Below, in pieces: positions 19,404-28,595 of a DNA stretch of 64,000 nucleotides. The translations under genes and the position numbers were made by a program. The notes below the pieces were generated by a model that was given only the letters and a program-made list of their open reading frames with translations, did no database searches and was not told the origin of the DNA. Source of the DNA: Sabulibacter ruber (GTDB lineage Bacteria; Bacteroidota; Bacteroidia; Cytophagales; Hymenobacteraceae); NCBI RefSeq assembly GCF_017355955.1, contig NZ_JAFFID010000001.1:806001-870000 (forward strand), in the 5' to 3' direction. Within the stretch, counting starts at the first letter, position 1. Each line of letters opens with the position of its first letter.

Positions 19404-19513
19404 CCACCATTCCGATTACCCGTATTTAACCCGCTTATTTATAATTAGTTAAAAACAAAGATGTAAACTAAAGGATAAACCAGTTCATTACCCAAATAGG
19501 GAGAAAACATTCT

Positions 19514-19552
19514 ACCTTGTACATAACCTACTAACCCGGTTAGTAGCAAGGT
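19514..19552. promoter_or_regulatory. Two-part palindrome, possible operator or RNA hairpin
   Basis: CTACTAACC and GGTTAGTAG flank a single C at 19537 (perfect 9-bp arms). Outside them ACCTTG (19514) and CAAGGT (19547) add a second paired block, with an 8-nt bulge on the left. No T-run follows, so it is not an obvious terminator. A dimeric regulator site is possible but not shown. Confidence 0.4.
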
Positions 19553-19562
19553 TCTGCGTTTT

Positions 19563-19595
19563 CTGTTCCGTTTCAGAAAACCGGCCTAAAAACAG
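19563..19595. repeat. Element A copy 7 (partial)
   Basis: GTTCCGTTTCAGAAAACCGG then CCTAAAAACAG matches the right half of the element; the left half is short. Confidence 0.6.
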
Positions 19596-19859
19596 GTTTT
19601 CAGTTTAAGGAGCCTCAAGCGAAGAGGTTTCTTAAAAGGCAATTTCAGCCCTGGTTTGCCAAGATTACTGGCAAACTCCGCTTCTGCTATCCCCGTCTGC
19701 CAGTAGTGCTCCAGATTGGAGTATCTGAAAGAAAGAATTCCTTTAAATGGCTACCTAATCCTATCAAGATCAAGCAAATACCACTTCACGCTTCAACCAG
19801 ACAACAAACCCGGATATTGATAAAATTGGGGATAAATAACTACAAAGTGTTAATAAGTC

Positions 19860-19894
19860 TTGGTTAAAAGTATGTCCATTTTACCTTATCTTTG
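19860..19894 (+). promoter_or_regulatory. Promoter upstream of the MBL hydrolase/par operon
   Basis: TATCTTTG at 19887-19894 is an exact TAnnTTTG box; TTG at 19860-19862 is a possible -33 element with long (24-nt) spacing. The ATG is 51 nt downstream. Confidence 0.55.
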
Positions 19895-19944
19895 TAAAAG
19901 CGTATGCTAAAACTCGTAGTTAAACGTCTACATCGGCAAAGAAG

Positions 19945-20625
19945 ATGAAAATCACTTATTACGGACAATCTTGCTTTCTCTTTGACATGGGTGGTACCAA
20001 GGTACTTTTTGACCCTTTCATCACGCCAAACCCTTTGGCTAAAGAGATTGACATTGATTCCATAGAATGCGATTACATCCTGCTCTCTCACGGGCACACA
20101 GACCACGTGGCAGATGCTGAGTACCTGCTTAAGAAAACCGGTGCCACATTAGTAGCCACGTTTGAAATTGTGAGCTGGTATCAGAATAAAGGGATTGCCA
20201 ACGTTCATCCTATGAACACCGGCGGGAAAGTGCATCTGCCTTTCGGGACGGTGAAAATGGTGAACGCAATCCATTCCAGCTCCTTGCCAGACGGATCATA
20301 CGCAGGCTCTGCGGCCGGCTTTGTGGTAGAAAGCGCTGAGAAAACCTTCTACTACGCCGGTGACACGGCCCTTCACATGGACATGAAACTGATTGGCGAG
20401 CGCTATCATCTGGATTTCGCGCTGCTTCCAATTGGCGACAACTTCACCATGGATGTGGAAGACGCGCTGATAGCCTCTAACTACGTAAACACGAAAAGAA
20501 TAATCGGGATGCACTATGACACCTTCCCGTACATTGAGATTGATCATGTGGAGGCCCTGGAACTTGCCCGGCGCCAGCAGAAGGAGTTGATATTGATGGA
20601 GATTGGTCAAACATTAGAACTGTAA
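19945..20625 (+). CDS. UPF0173-type metallo-beta-lactamase-fold hydrolase
   Basis: The protein has 226 residues, one MBL domain close to UlaG/UPF0173 proteins. Metal ligands are seen in [12 protein letters not shown] (HxHxDH), the HSSSLPDG segment, YYAGDTALH (bridging Asp) and IGMHYDTFP (last His). UlaG acts on ascorbate-6-phosphate lactone, but this subfamily has no settled substrate. The stop is 8 nt before parA, so it heads the par operon. Why a hydrolase sits there is not known. Confidence 0.9.
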   Translation: MKITYYGQSCFLFDMGGTKVLFDPFITPNPLAKEIDIDSIECDYILLSHGHTDHVADAEYLLKKTGATLVATFEIVSWYQNKGIANVHPMNTGGKVHLPFGTVKMVNAIHSSSLPDGSYAGSAAGFVVESAEKTFYYAGDTALHMDMKLIGERYHLDFALLPIGDNFTMDVEDALIASNYVNTKRIIGMHYDTFPYIEIDHVEALELARRQQKELILMEIGQTLEL

Positions 20626-20633
20626 CCTGTAGA

Positions 20634-21413
20634 ATGGGAAAGATAATTGCCGTTGCTAACCAAAAAGGTGGAGTGGGAAAAACCACTTCAGCCATTAACC
20701 TGGCAGCCAGCTTAGCCGCTTTGGAATACAAAACCCTGCTGGTAGATGCTGATCCGCAGGCAAACGCCACCTCGGGCATTGGGTTTGACCCGAAAGACAT
20801 AGAAAACAGCATCTATGAGTGCATGGTGGACAGCGTTAAAACCGAGGACATCATCATGGCCTCCTCCATTGATTACCTTGACCTGATCCCGTCGCATATT
20901 GACCTGGTGGGGGCTGAGGTGGAGATGATCAACCTGCCTAACCGCGAGGAGAAAATGAAGCAGGTGCTGGTGCCTTTGAAGGAGAAATATGATTTCATCA
21001 TCATTGACTGCTCCCCTTCCCTTGGTCTGATCACCGTGAATTCCCTCACTGCGGCTGACTCTGTGATCATTCCGGTACAGTGCGAGTACTTTGCCTTGGA
21101 AGGATTGGGCAAACTCCTGAACACCATCAAAATCATTCAGTCTCGCCTGAACCCAGACCTGGAGATTGAAGGCTTGTTGCTGACCATGTATGACGTGCGT
21201 CTGCGCTTGTCTAACCAGGTGGTAGAGGAAGTGAAAATGCACTTCCAGCAGATGGTGTTTGATACCATTATCCCAAGAAATGTGAAGTTGAGCGAGTCGC
21301 CAAGTTTTGGAGTACCGGCCATCCTGCATGATGCGGAGAGCAAGGGAGCAATCAGTTACCTGAACCTTGCCCGCGAGATTGTAGAGAAGAACGGAGTGGC
21401 GGTTGCCCAGTAG
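20634..21413 (+). CDS. parA: Chromosome partitioning ATPase ParA (Soj type)
   Basis: ParA is a Walker-type ATPase that binds DNA non-specifically and, with ParB, moves replicated origins apart. The 259 residues are the short chromosomal type without an N-terminal helix-turn-helix. The deviant Walker A motif is [14 protein letters not shown], the Walker A' region [10 protein letters not shown], and the Walker B region [11 protein letters not shown]. parB starts 23 nt after the stop. This supports a chromosomal location for the window, possibly near the replication origin. Confidence 0.96.
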   Translation: MGKIIAVANQKGGVGKTTSAINLAASLAALEYKTLLVDADPQANATSGIGFDPKDIENSIYECMVDSVKTEDIIMASSIDYLDLIPSHIDLVGAEVEMINLPNREEKMKQVLVPLKEKYDFIIIDCSPSLGLITVNSLTAADSVIIPVQCEYFALEGLGKLLNTIKIIQSRLNPDLEIEGLLLTMYDVRLRLSNQVVEEVKMHFQQMVFDTIIPRNVKLSESPSFGVPAILHDAESKGAISYLNLAREIVEKNGVAVAQ

Positions 21414-21436
21414 TATCTTTAGAATAAATTACCTAC

Positions 21437-22366
21437 ATGTCTGATAATTCAGCAAAGAAGAGAACCGGAGGCCTCGGAAGGGGCCTCAACGCCCTTATTG
21501 CGGGCAGTTATGATCGTAAAACCCCAACAAACTCCTCAGAGGAAGCATCATCCACCCTTAGTGCTGTCAATACTATCGCAGATATTAAATTAACCCAGAT
21601 TGAGACCAACCCTTTCCAGCCACGTACCCACTTTGATCAAGTGGCGCTGGAAGAATTGGCTGAGTCTATCAGAGTACAGGGCATTATCCAGCCTATCACC
21701 GTTCGTCAGTTAAGTGCCGAGGCGTACCAGCTTATCTCTGGTGAGCGCCGTTTCCAGGCAGCAAAACTAGCGGGCCTTGAATCTATTCCTGCGTATATCC
21801 GCAAAGCAGATGACCAGCAAATGCTGGAGATGGCTTTGATTGAGAACATTCAGCGGGAAAACCTCAACGCCATTGAGATTGCCTTAAGCTACCAGCGACT
21901 GCTTTCTGAGTGTAACCTGAAACAGGAAGAACTGGGTGAGCGCGTGGGTAAAAAGCGTACTACTGTTACCAACTACCTGCGTCTTCTCAAATTACCGCCA
22001 GATATCCAGATCGGGATCAGAGACAACCTGATTTCCATGGGACACGCCCGGGCCATCATCAACATTGATGATGTAGAGAAGCAGCTGGAAGTGTACCGTA
22101 AGATTGTGAATGAGGAGCTGTCTGTACGCAAAGTGGAGGAACTGGTGCGTAACATCAATCTCGCAAACAAAAAGCCAGACCCACAGACCAAATTAGATCT
22201 TCATCCGTTTGAGAATGAAGTGAAACGGGTAGAATCAAGGCTTTCTTCTTATTTCGGTACCCGGATTCACGTAAAAGCTTCACCAGAGGGCAAAGGCGAA
22301 ATCAAAATCCCGTTTGTTTCTGTGGATGAGCTGAACCGAATTCTGGAAATCTTAAACTATGCCTAA
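21437..22366 (+). CDS. parB: Chromosome partitioning protein ParB (Spo0J type)
   Basis: ParB binds parS, loads and slides on DNA as a CTP-dependent clamp, and stimulates ParA. In the 309 residues one sees an N-terminal basic segment (KKRTGGLGRGLNALI), the ParB/Srx domain with the CTP-binding GERRFQAAKLAG motif, a helix-turn-helix region (EELGERVGKKRTTVTNYLRLL) and a C-terminal dimerisation region. I did not find a 16-bp parS palindrome in this window by eye. The stop overlaps the start of the DUF5683 gene by 8 nt. Confidence 0.95.
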   Translation: MSDNSAKKRTGGLGRGLNALIAGSYDRKTPTNSSEEASSTLSAVNTIADIKLTQIETNPFQPRTHFDQVALEELAESIRVQGIIQPITVRQLSAEAYQLISGERRFQAAKLAGLESIPAYIRKADDQQMLEMALIENIQRENLNAIEIALSYQRLLSECNLKQEELGERVGKKRTTVTNYLRLLKLPPDIQIGIRDNLISMGHARAIINIDDVEKQLEVYRKIVNEELSVRKVEELVRNINLANKKPDPQTKLDLHPFENEVKRVESRLSSYFGTRIHVKASPEGKGEIKIPFVSVDELNRILEILNYA

Positions 22367-23018
22367 CATGCGGCAGGTAGCGGCTCTGGCCCTCTTTCTT
22401 ATTGTTTTCCTTGGAATAAACATCAACAGTCAGGCTCAGGTAGTTTCTACCGGGCCTGATTCTGTTCAGGTGGCTACCACTCCAACCAGCACCCAGGCAG
22501 CTGACACCACTAAGAAAAAAGGATTCAAGAACTGGAGCCGTCCCGCCAAAGCTGCTTTTTACTCAGCGGTATTACCAGGATTGGGCCAAGCGTACAACAA
22601 AAGTTACTGGAAAATTCCGCTGGTGTACGCTACCGGAGCTGTCATTGGTTTCTTCATCTATGACAACAACCGCAAGTACCAAGGCTTTGTAGAAGCCCTT
22701 AATATCCGATTAGACGGAGACTCTACCACCATTGATAAATACGCCGATAATTATGTTTATGGGGTGGGGAGAGCCAATGACCAAGGCACTACCAACCTGC
22801 GCCGGTCCAGGGACTTTCACCGTAAATACCGCGATCTTGACATTATTCTGGGGGTACTGGCCTGGGGTCTGAACATCATGGAGGCCCACGTAGATGCCCA
22901 CCTGAAAGCCTTTGACGTGAGTGAAGACTTATCTCTTCAATTCAAACCCAGTTTGCAGACCATTCCGGGTTCCCGATCTTACTCCACGGGCTTATCCCTC
23001 CAACTCACTTTGAAATAA
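22359..23018 (+). CDS. DUF5683 membrane protein
   Basis: The protein has 219 residues; the ATG at 22368 is an equally good start, leaving the signal/anchor MRQVAALALFLIVFLG at the N-terminus. A mature region includes WSRPAKAAFYSAVLPGLGQAYN, then a hydrophobic span (VYATGAVIGFFIYDN), then the DUF5683 hallmark DLDIILGVLAWGLNIMEAHVDAHL. It is found across Bacteroidota between parB and dapB. Two hydrophobic helices suggest an integral membrane protein; no activity is known. It is translationally coupled to parB. Confidence 0.88.
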   Translation: MPNMRQVAALALFLIVFLGININSQAQVVSTGPDSVQVATTPTSTQAADTTKKKGFKNWSRPAKAAFYSAVLPGLGQAYNKSYWKIPLVYATGAVIGFFIYDNNRKYQGFVEALNIRLDGDSTTIDKYADNYVYGVGRANDQGTTNLRRSRDFHRKYRDLDIILGVLAWGLNIMEAHVDAHLKAFDVSEDLSLQFKPSLQTIPGSRSYSTGLSLQLTLK

Positions 23019-23022
23019 AACT

Positions 23023-23739
23023 ATGCGCATATTACTGATTGGCTACGGCAAAATGGGTCAGACCATTGAACGTCTGGCAATTGCCAAGGGCCATGAAATT
23101 GTAGGAAAACTCACAGTACACGAAGCAGACCAACTTTCTTCCTTCACCTCAGACCAGGTAGACGTAGCCATTGAATTCACCAGCCCAGATGCGGCGGTTG
23201 GCAATATTCTCACCTGTTTTGAGAAGAAGATACCAATAGTGGTAGGCACAACCGGCTGGTTACAGCACCTGAATACGGTGAAAGAGAAGTGCCAGGAACT
23301 GCAAGGTACCCTCTTTTATGCCTCTAACTTTAGCGTGGGCGTAAACCTTTTCTTCCACTTCAATGAGTACGTGGCCAAGAAAATGCAGCAGTATTCAGAG
23401 TACAGTGTGCAGGTGAAGGAAATTCACCACGTGCACAAACTGGACAAACCCAGCGGCACGGCTCTTTCTATTGCCGACGGTATTTTGAAGCATTATCCGC
23501 AGAAACAGGGCTGGATCAACGATGAAACCCAGGAGCCTGAGCTTCTTGGTGTAGTTTCTGAAAGAGAAGGTGAAGTTGTTGGTACCCACATTGTGCAATA
23601 CACCTCAGAAAACGATACCTTTGAGCTTCACCACATTGCCCATAGCAGAGAGGGTTTTGCCTCCGGCGCAATATTAGCAGCCGAATGGCTACCCGGTCGC
23701 CAAGGGATCTTTGGCATGACAGATCTGCTACAACTCTAA
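23023..23739 (+). CDS. dapB: 4-hydroxy-tetrahydrodipicolinate reductase
   Basis: DapB makes tetrahydrodipicolinate, a precursor of diaminopimelate and lysine, so it supplies the peptidoglycan cross-link residue. The 238 residues are shorter than E. coli DapB but normal for Bacteroidota. The Rossmann start is LLIGYGKMGQ, the substrate and catalytic segments are VKEIHHVHKLDKPSGTAL, and GTT(G) is in VVGTTGW. It follows DUF5683 by 4 nt and precedes lepB by 10 nt. Confidence 0.94.
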   Translation: MRILLIGYGKMGQTIERLAIAKGHEIVGKLTVHEADQLSSFTSDQVDVAIEFTSPDAAVGNILTCFEKKIPIVVGTTGWLQHLNTVKEKCQELQGTLFYASNFSVGVNLFFHFNEYVAKKMQQYSEYSVQVKEIHHVHKLDKPSGTALSIADGILKHYPQKQGWINDETQEPELLGVVSEREGEVVGTHIVQYTSENDTFELHHIAHSREGFASGAILAAEWLPGRQGIFGMTDLLQL

Positions 23740-23749
23740 CTCAGATTGC

Positions 23750-24856
23750 ATGAGCATCCGTTTTTGGACCAAAAAAGAAACAAAGCCTAAACAGAAAAAA
23801 GGCTTTTTCAGAGAATGGGGAGACGCCATTCTCTTTGCCGTTGTAGCGGCTACCTTGATCAGATGGGCCACCTTTGAGGCGTACACCATTCCTACGCCGT
23901 CCATGGAGAAGTCTCTGTTGGTGGGCGACTACTTGTTTGTAAGCAAGCTGCATTACGGCCCCCGTACGCCAATCACTCCTTTGCAGGTACCCTTAACGCA
24001 CCAAACCATCTGGGGAACCAACATTCCCTCCTACTCAGACGCCATCCAACTGAAATCATACCGCTTGCCGGGTTTCTCCACCGTGAAGAACAATGACGTG
24101 GTGGTGTTCAACTGGCCAGCCGATGTAGCGCACCCCACTGACCTCCGGATGAATTACATCAAACGTTGTATTGGTATTGCGGGCGATAAGATCCAGATGA
24201 AGGACATGCAGGTGTACATCAATGACAAATTGGTGCCAGAACCTGAGCGCGTGCAGTATGCCTATGGCCTCCTGACTACCACGCCCATTAACAGCAAGTT
24301 TTTCAAGGACAATGACATCACTGATATTCAGGAGGCTTTTGGCGGAATAGGTTACGTGATCAACACCACCCCGGCCACCGCTGAGAAACTGAAAGGCTAT
24401 GATTTCATTAAGGAGGTAGTCTTGTACAAAGACAGCATTGGTTCGGTAAGGGCAGATGTGTTCCCGTTCAAGCCGTCTATGTATCCTTACAACAAAGACA
24501 ACTTCGGACCTTTCATCATCCCTAAAGAAGGAATGACGGTAGACATCAACCCGCAGACAATTCCTTTGTACGAGATGGCCATCAGAAAATACGAAGGGTA
24601 TGACAAAGACGCCGTGGTGGTTTCTGACGATAAAATCCTGATCAATGGACAGGAAATCAAGCAATACACCTTCAAGCAGAACTACTACTGGATGATGGGC
24701 GACAACCGCCACAATTCAGAGGACTCACGCTACTGGGGATTTGTGCCTGAGGATCACATCGTGGGCAAGGCTGTTCTCATCTGGATGTCTGCAGACCCAA
24801 GCGAGAGCCTGTTCAACAAAATCCGGTGGAGCCGCATCTTCAAAGGCATTGAATAA
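23750..24856 (+). CDS. lepB: Signal peptidase I
   Basis: LepB cuts signal peptides from Sec and Tat substrates at the outer face of the inner membrane. The 368 residues contain an N-terminal membrane segment (about 26-44), the nucleophile Ser51 in IPTPSMEKSLLVGD, the general base Lys138 in MNYIKRCIGIAGDK and box E GDNRHNSEDSRYWG. A long insertion (about 165-300) between the catalytic boxes is common in Bacteroidota. It is the last gene of the par-dapB-lepB run and is followed by a terminator. Confidence 0.96.
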   Translation: MSIRFWTKKETKPKQKKGFFREWGDAILFAVVAATLIRWATFEAYTIPTPSMEKSLLVGDYLFVSKLHYGPRTPITPLQVPLTHQTIWGTNIPSYSDAIQLKSYRLPGFSTVKNNDVVVFNWPADVAHPTDLRMNYIKRCIGIAGDKIQMKDMQVYINDKLVPEPERVQYAYGLLTTTPINSKFFKDNDITDIQEAFGGIGYVINTTPATAEKLKGYDFIKEVVLYKDSIGSVRADVFPFKPSMYPYNKDNFGPFIIPKEGMTVDINPQTIPLYEMAIRKYEGYDKDAVVVSDDKILINGQEIKQYTFKQNYYWMMGDNRHNSEDSRYWGFVPEDHIVGKAVLIWMSADPSESLFNKIRWSRIFKGIE

Positions 24857-24862
24857 ACAGAT

Positions 24863-24900
24863 ACGTTTTAGGGCTGATTTCCTGAAAAAAGACGTAAAAC
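24863..24900. repeat. Element A copy 8
   Basis: ACGTTTTAGGGCTGATTTCC then TGAAAAAAGACGTAAAAC. The left half is idealised and the right half decayed. It lies 6 bp after lepB and just before an unrelated terminator hairpin. Confidence 0.72.
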
Positions 24901-24909
24901 AACCTACAG

Positions 24910-24938
24910 AACGCCGGCTAGAACAGCCGGCGTTTTTT
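24910..24938 (+). terminator. Intrinsic terminator after lepB
   Basis: AACGCCGGCT and AGCCGGCGTT form a perfect 10-bp GC-rich stem with a 5-nt loop followed by TTTT. Confidence 0.92.
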
Positions 24939-24997
24939 GTTTCAGCTTTCGGCATTGCGGCAGAACTTCTATCTTGTTCCGTCTAATCCCCAATGCC

Positions 24998-26854
24998 ATG
25001 CGTGTATCCCTCCTACTAGTTTGTTCTCTTTTTTGCCTTTTTACCCTTAAAACAGAAGCCCAAACCAACAGTTCCCCTTCGTCCTGGATCAGGGTAAATC
25101 AACTGGGCTACCTTCCTCATTCCACCAAAGCAGCTGTTTTTGGTTCTAAGAATGAGCAGCAGATCGCTTCTTTCAGCCTTCATGATGCCAACACCCACAA
25201 GCAGGTCCTGAAAAGCAAAAAAGTTAAAAGCTACGGGGCCTACACTGCCTTCACGGCAACCTACCGGCTGGACTTCTCTGACTTCAACCAATCGGGCACC
25301 TATTACCTCAAAGCCAATGGCGCTACCTCCCCCAAGTTTACCATCGGGACCCAAGTGTATGACCACACGGCTGATTTTATCCTGCGCTACATGCGTCAGC
25401 AACGTTGCGGGTTCAACCCTTTCCTAAAAGATTCCTGCCACACCAGAGACGGCTTTATGGTGTTTCATCCTGACCCAAAACTGGACTCCACGTTTATTGA
25501 CGCCACCGGCGGCTGGCACGATGCCTCCGATTACCTGCAATATGTGACCACCTCGGCCAATGCCACGTTCCAATTGCTCTTTGCTTACCAGCAGAACCCA
25601 ACCGCCTTCAAAGATGAGTACCTGGCCAATGGCCTGAAAGGTAAAAACGGCGTGCCCGACATCCTGGATGAAGCCAAATGGGGCCTGGACTGGCTTTTGA
25701 AAATGTACCCGCAAGCCGATCTCATGTTCAACCAGATTGCCGATGACCGCGACCACGCCGGGTACCGCCTGCCTAATAAAGACGTAGTAGATTACGGCAA
25801 AGGTCCGGGCAAAGGCAGACCGGTTTACGTGGTGAGTGACAAACCGCAGGGTTCGTTTAAATACAAGAACCGCTCAACCGGAGTGGCTTCTACTGCGGGT
25901 AAGTTTGCCTCAGCCTTTGGGTTGGGTGCGCAGGTATTAGCCCAACACTTTCCTGATTATGCCCGGCTTTTGCAGACTAAAGCGCAGCAGGCATACGCTT
26001 TTGGGTTAGCTCGGCCAGGAGTAAGCCAGACCGCCCCGGGAAGAGCTCCGTACTTCTACGAAGAAGACAGTTGGGTGGATGACATGGAGTTGGCAGCAGT
26101 GCAACTGCATAACGTAACAGGTAACCCTGAACTTCTGCTCAAAGCCGCTGAGTTCGGTCGTAGAGAGGCCATCACGCCCTGGATGGGCAAAGACACCGCC
26201 CGCCATTACCAATGGTACCCCTTCATCAACGTGGGCCACTTCTACCTGGGAGCATCCAACAACCCAGCCATTAAGCAGGAGTTCATCCAGCACCTGCGCC
26301 GGGGCCTGGAAGCGGTGCAGGCGCGAGGCAAAGACAATGCTTTTCAAATGGGGGTACCTTTTATCTGGTGCTCCAACAACCTGGTAGCAGGTTTAGCTAC
26401 CCAAGCCATGCTCTACCGCCAGCTTACCGGCGATGCCAGGTTTGCTCAGATGGAAGCATCTCTGCGGGATTGGTTATTCGGTACAAACCCTTGGGGTACC
26501 AGCATGGTCATCGGGTTACCAGAGAACGGGGTGTACCCAAAAGAGCCCCACTCCTCCCTTACCGTTCTCCATAAATACAAACTGGACGGTGGTTTGGTAG
26601 ACGGCCCGGTGTATGGCAGCATCTTCCGCAACCTGAAGGGCATCCAACTGGTGAACCAAGATGAATTCGCGGCCTTGCAGTCTGACCTGGTAGTCTACCA
26701 TGATGATTACGGAGATTATTCTACCAACGAACCCACCATGGATGGTACCGCCAGCCTAAGCTACCTCCTTTCGGCCCTGCAGATGGAAGGGCAGAACAAT
26801 ACTAAGCAAACAAGGAAAAGTAAACGGAAAGAAAGGAAAGAACCACTCCAATAA
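24998..26854 (+). CDS. Glycoside hydrolase family 9 (cellulase-like), exported
   Basis: I start at the ATG at 24998 (618 residues); the upstream TTG at 24974 lies in a promoter-like TATCTTGT. A signal peptide (MRVSLLLVCSLFCLFTLKTEAQ) is followed by the N-terminal immunoglobulin-like CelD_N domain (WIRVNQLGYLP, about 25-110) and the (alpha/alpha)6 GH9 barrel. Catalytic Asp residues are in GGWHDASDYLQY, and the acid Glu is in NEPTMDGTASLSYLL. GH9 enzymes cut beta-1,4-glucans or related glycans by inversion. There is no T9SS domain; the C-terminus is a short lysine-rich tail, so it may stay in the periplasm. Confidence 0.93.
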   Translation: MRVSLLLVCSLFCLFTLKTEAQTNSSPSSWIRVNQLGYLPHSTKAAVFGSKNEQQIASFSLHDANTHKQVLKSKKVKSYGAYTAFTATYRLDFSDFNQSGTYYLKANGATSPKFTIGTQVYDHTADFILRYMRQQRCGFNPFLKDSCHTRDGFMVFHPDPKLDSTFIDATGGWHDASDYLQYVTTSANATFQLLFAYQQNPTAFKDEYLANGLKGKNGVPDILDEAKWGLDWLLKMYPQADLMFNQIADDRDHAGYRLPNKDVVDYGKGPGKGRPVYVVSDKPQGSFKYKNRSTGVASTAGKFASAFGLGAQVLAQHFPDYARLLQTKAQQAYAFGLARPGVSQTAPGRAPYFYEEDSWVDDMELAAVQLHNVTGNPELLLKAAEFGRREAITPWMGKDTARHYQWYPFINVGHFYLGASNNPAIKQEFIQHLRRGLEAVQARGKDNAFQMGVPFIWCSNNLVAGLATQAMLYRQLTGDARFAQMEASLRDWLFGTNPWGTSMVIGLPENGVYPKEPHSSLTVLHKYKLDGGLVDGPVYGSIFRNLKGIQLVNQDEFAALQSDLVVYHDDYGDYSTNEPTMDGTASLSYLLSALQMEGQNNTKQTRKSKRKERKEPLQ

Positions 26855-26865
26855 AGAGTTTGGAA

Positions 26866-26908
26866 CCAAGATTTTGGTCTTGTTTTCTAGAAAAAAAGTT
26901 AAAAACAG
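26866..26908. repeat. Element A copy 9 (degenerate)
   Basis: TTGGTCTTGTTTTCTAGAAA followed by AAAAGTTAAAAACAG, next to a small palindrome ACCAAGATTTTGGT. It lies after the GH9 stop. Confidence 0.55.
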
Positions 26909-26991
26909 CCTTACGCTTTTTGGTTATGCCAGCAAATGGTACCTTGAAACCGCACTTCCTTTACTCTCACGCTTTATAAACCAAAAATGCC

Positions 26992-27714
26992 ATGAGTACT
27001 GCCTACCAACAGAAATCAACCGTTAAAGAAATTGAGGAACGTTTCAACCAGGATGTAGAGCGTTTTTCTAACCTAGAAACCGGTCAACTGTCTACCATTG
27101 ATGCGCCGCTTTGCTTAGAGTTGATGACCGAGGCCGCTAAATCAGCTTCTCCCCAAGCCGAACGCTTACTGGATGTAGGTTGTGGCGCAGGAAATTTTGC
27201 GCTAAAGATGCTGTCCAAAGTACCTGGTTTGGATTGCACGCTGGTGGATCTCAGCAATCCCATGCTTAGGAGAGCGCAGGAAAGAGTAAGCGGGGCAACA
27301 ACCGGGCAGGTAGAAACCTTGCAGGGCGATATCCGGGAAGTTGAGCTGCCAGAAAACCATTATGATATTATCCTGGCCGGGGCCGTTCTGCACCATTTGC
27401 GGGAGGAGGCAGAATGGGAATTCGTGTTCCGGAAGCTTTTCAAGGCCCTCAGAGCCGGTGGTTCACTGTGGATCTCAGATCTGGTGGTACATGACAATCC
27501 GGGAATCAACCAGCTCTTCTGGAACCGGTATGCCGATTACCTGACAAGTGTAGGTGGTGAAGAGTACAAAAATCATGTACTGGCCTATATTGATAAGGAA
27601 GACTCGCCCAGATCAGTCACTTTCCAGTTAGATCTATTACGGAAAGTTGGTTTCAAACAAACCGAGATCCTCCACAAGAACGCCTGCTTTGCCGCTTTTG
27701 GGGCCATTAAATAG
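26992..27714 (+). CDS. Class I SAM-dependent methyltransferase
   Basis: The protein has 240 residues. Rossmann-fold motifs: motif I LLDVGCGAGNFALK, motif II TLVDLSNPML (acidic residue for the ribose), post-I QGDIREVEL and motif IV AGAVLHHL. The C-terminal half has FWNRYADYLTSVGGEEY and a final aromatic region. The layout recalls the CmoA/UbiE-like group of small-molecule or tRNA methyltransferases, but the substrate cannot be read. The gene is flanked by convergent ung and has its own upstream region. Confidence 0.85.
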   Translation: MSTAYQQKSTVKEIEERFNQDVERFSNLETGQLSTIDAPLCLELMTEAAKSASPQAERLLDVGCGAGNFALKMLSKVPGLDCTLVDLSNPMLRRAQERVSGATTGQVETLQGDIREVELPENHYDIILAGAVLHHLREEAEWEFVFRKLFKALRAGGSLWISDLVVHDNPGINQLFWNRYADYLTSVGGEEYKNHVLAYIDKEDSPRSVTFQLDLLRKVGFKQTEILHKNACFAAFGAIK

Positions 27715-27717
27715 GTT

Positions 27718-27752
27718 GTTTTTAGCCTATTTCAAGAAAGTAAGCCCAAAAC
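27718..27752. repeat. Element A copy 10
   Basis: GTTTTTAGCCTATTTCAAGA then AAGTAAGCCCAAAAC begins 4 bp after the methyltransferase stop. It is one of two copies in the same 111-bp gap. Confidence 0.68.
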
Positions 27753-27776
27753 TCAATCAGTTCATACGAAAGCAGA

Positions 27777-27820
27777 ACCCGTTTCTGGCCTGATTTCATA
27801 AGTTCAGGCCAGAAACGGGT
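27777..27820. repeat. Element A copy 11, perfect 17-bp stem, bidirectional terminator-like
   Basis: ACCCGTTTCTGGCCTGA (27777-27793) and its exact complement (27804-27820) enclose a 10-nt loop. It lies between the convergent methyltransferase and ung genes, 5 bp from the ung stop. Confidence 0.85.
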
Positions 27821-27825
27821 ACTTG

Positions 27826-28488
27826 TTACCAGTCTACTTCCGGTAAGCCGTGTTCCCGCAGGTAAGCATTTGTTTTACTGAAATGCCGGGTCCCGAAGAA
27901 GCCTTTGTCTGCCGCAAAGGGCGATGGATGGGCCGCTTTCAAAACCAGGTGCTTCTTCTCGTCAATAATCATCCCTTTTTTCTGGGCATAGGCACCCCAC
28001 AACAGAAACACCACGTTCTCTTTCAGGTCAGACACTTTCTTGATGACGGCATCGGTGAACTCTTCCCATCCTTTTTTCTGGTGCGACCCGGCCTGGTGCG
28101 CCCGTACGGTAAGAGTGGCGTTGAGCAGCAATACTCCTTGTTCGGCCCAGCGCTCCAGGTTGCCGGACCTCGGGATGGGCTTTCCTAAATCGGCCTCAAT
28201 TTCTTTGAAGATGTTCAGCAAAGACGGAGGCGTTCTGATGCCTTCGCTCACCGAGAACGCCAAACCGTTGGCCTGGCCTTTGCCATGATACGGGTCCTGG
28301 CCCAGAATCACCACCCGCACCTTATCAAAAGGACATTCATCAAAGGCGTGGAAAATCTGTTTGCCCGGCGGATAAACCTCCGTGGAGGCATATTCTGTCT
28401 TCACAAACTGGATTAATTCCTGGAAATAAGGCTTTTCAAACTCATCCTGGAGTACATGTTGCCAACTCGGCTCAATTTTTACCTGCAT
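27826..28488 (-). CDS. ung: Uracil-DNA glycosylase
   Basis: Ung removes uracil from DNA at the start of base-excision repair. The 220 residues match family 1. The water-activating motif is GQDPYHGKGQANGLAFSV, the uracil-binding segment LLNATLTVRAHQAGSH, and the DNA-intercalation loop HPSPFAADKGFFG. It faces the upstream methyltransferase across an element-A hairpin and diverges from apaG. Confidence 0.97.
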   Translation of the reverse strand: MQVKIEPSWQHVLQDEFEKPYFQELIQFVKTEYASTEVYPPGKQIFHAFDECPFDKVRVVILGQDPYHGKGQANGLAFSVSEGIRTPPSLLNIFKEIEADLGKPIPRSGNLERWAEQGVLLLNATLTVRAHQAGSHQKKGWEEFTDAVIKKVSDLKENVVFLLWGAYAQKKGMIIDEKKHLVLKAAHPSPFAADKGFFGTRHFSKTNAYLREHGLPEVDW

Positions 28489-28595
28489 AGAGGAGGTATT
28501 TATTAAAGGTTTTTACCGTATTTTTACTTTAGAATCCGGCTGGCAAAACTAAAATGCCAGAAAGCCTGTTCCAAGTATACCAAAATAAGGCACGC

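Larger units (their letters stand above)
19404..19859. other. Gene-free 456-bp stretch between yidC and the MBL hydrolase gene
   Basis: No coding frame is convincing on either strand. It holds a symmetric palindrome (19514-19552), an element-A copy (19563-19595) and otherwise unremarkable AT-rich DNA. I see no RNA gene. Confidence 0.5.

Noticed and set aside
20634..22366. Plasmid origin from the parAB pair
   Set aside because: Neighbours are housekeeping genes (yidC, dapB, lepB, pyrG) in a typical chromosomal order; no replication initiator is seen.
24056..24712. 218-aa leftward frame opposite lepB
   Set aside because: Shadow frame over the signal peptidase gene.
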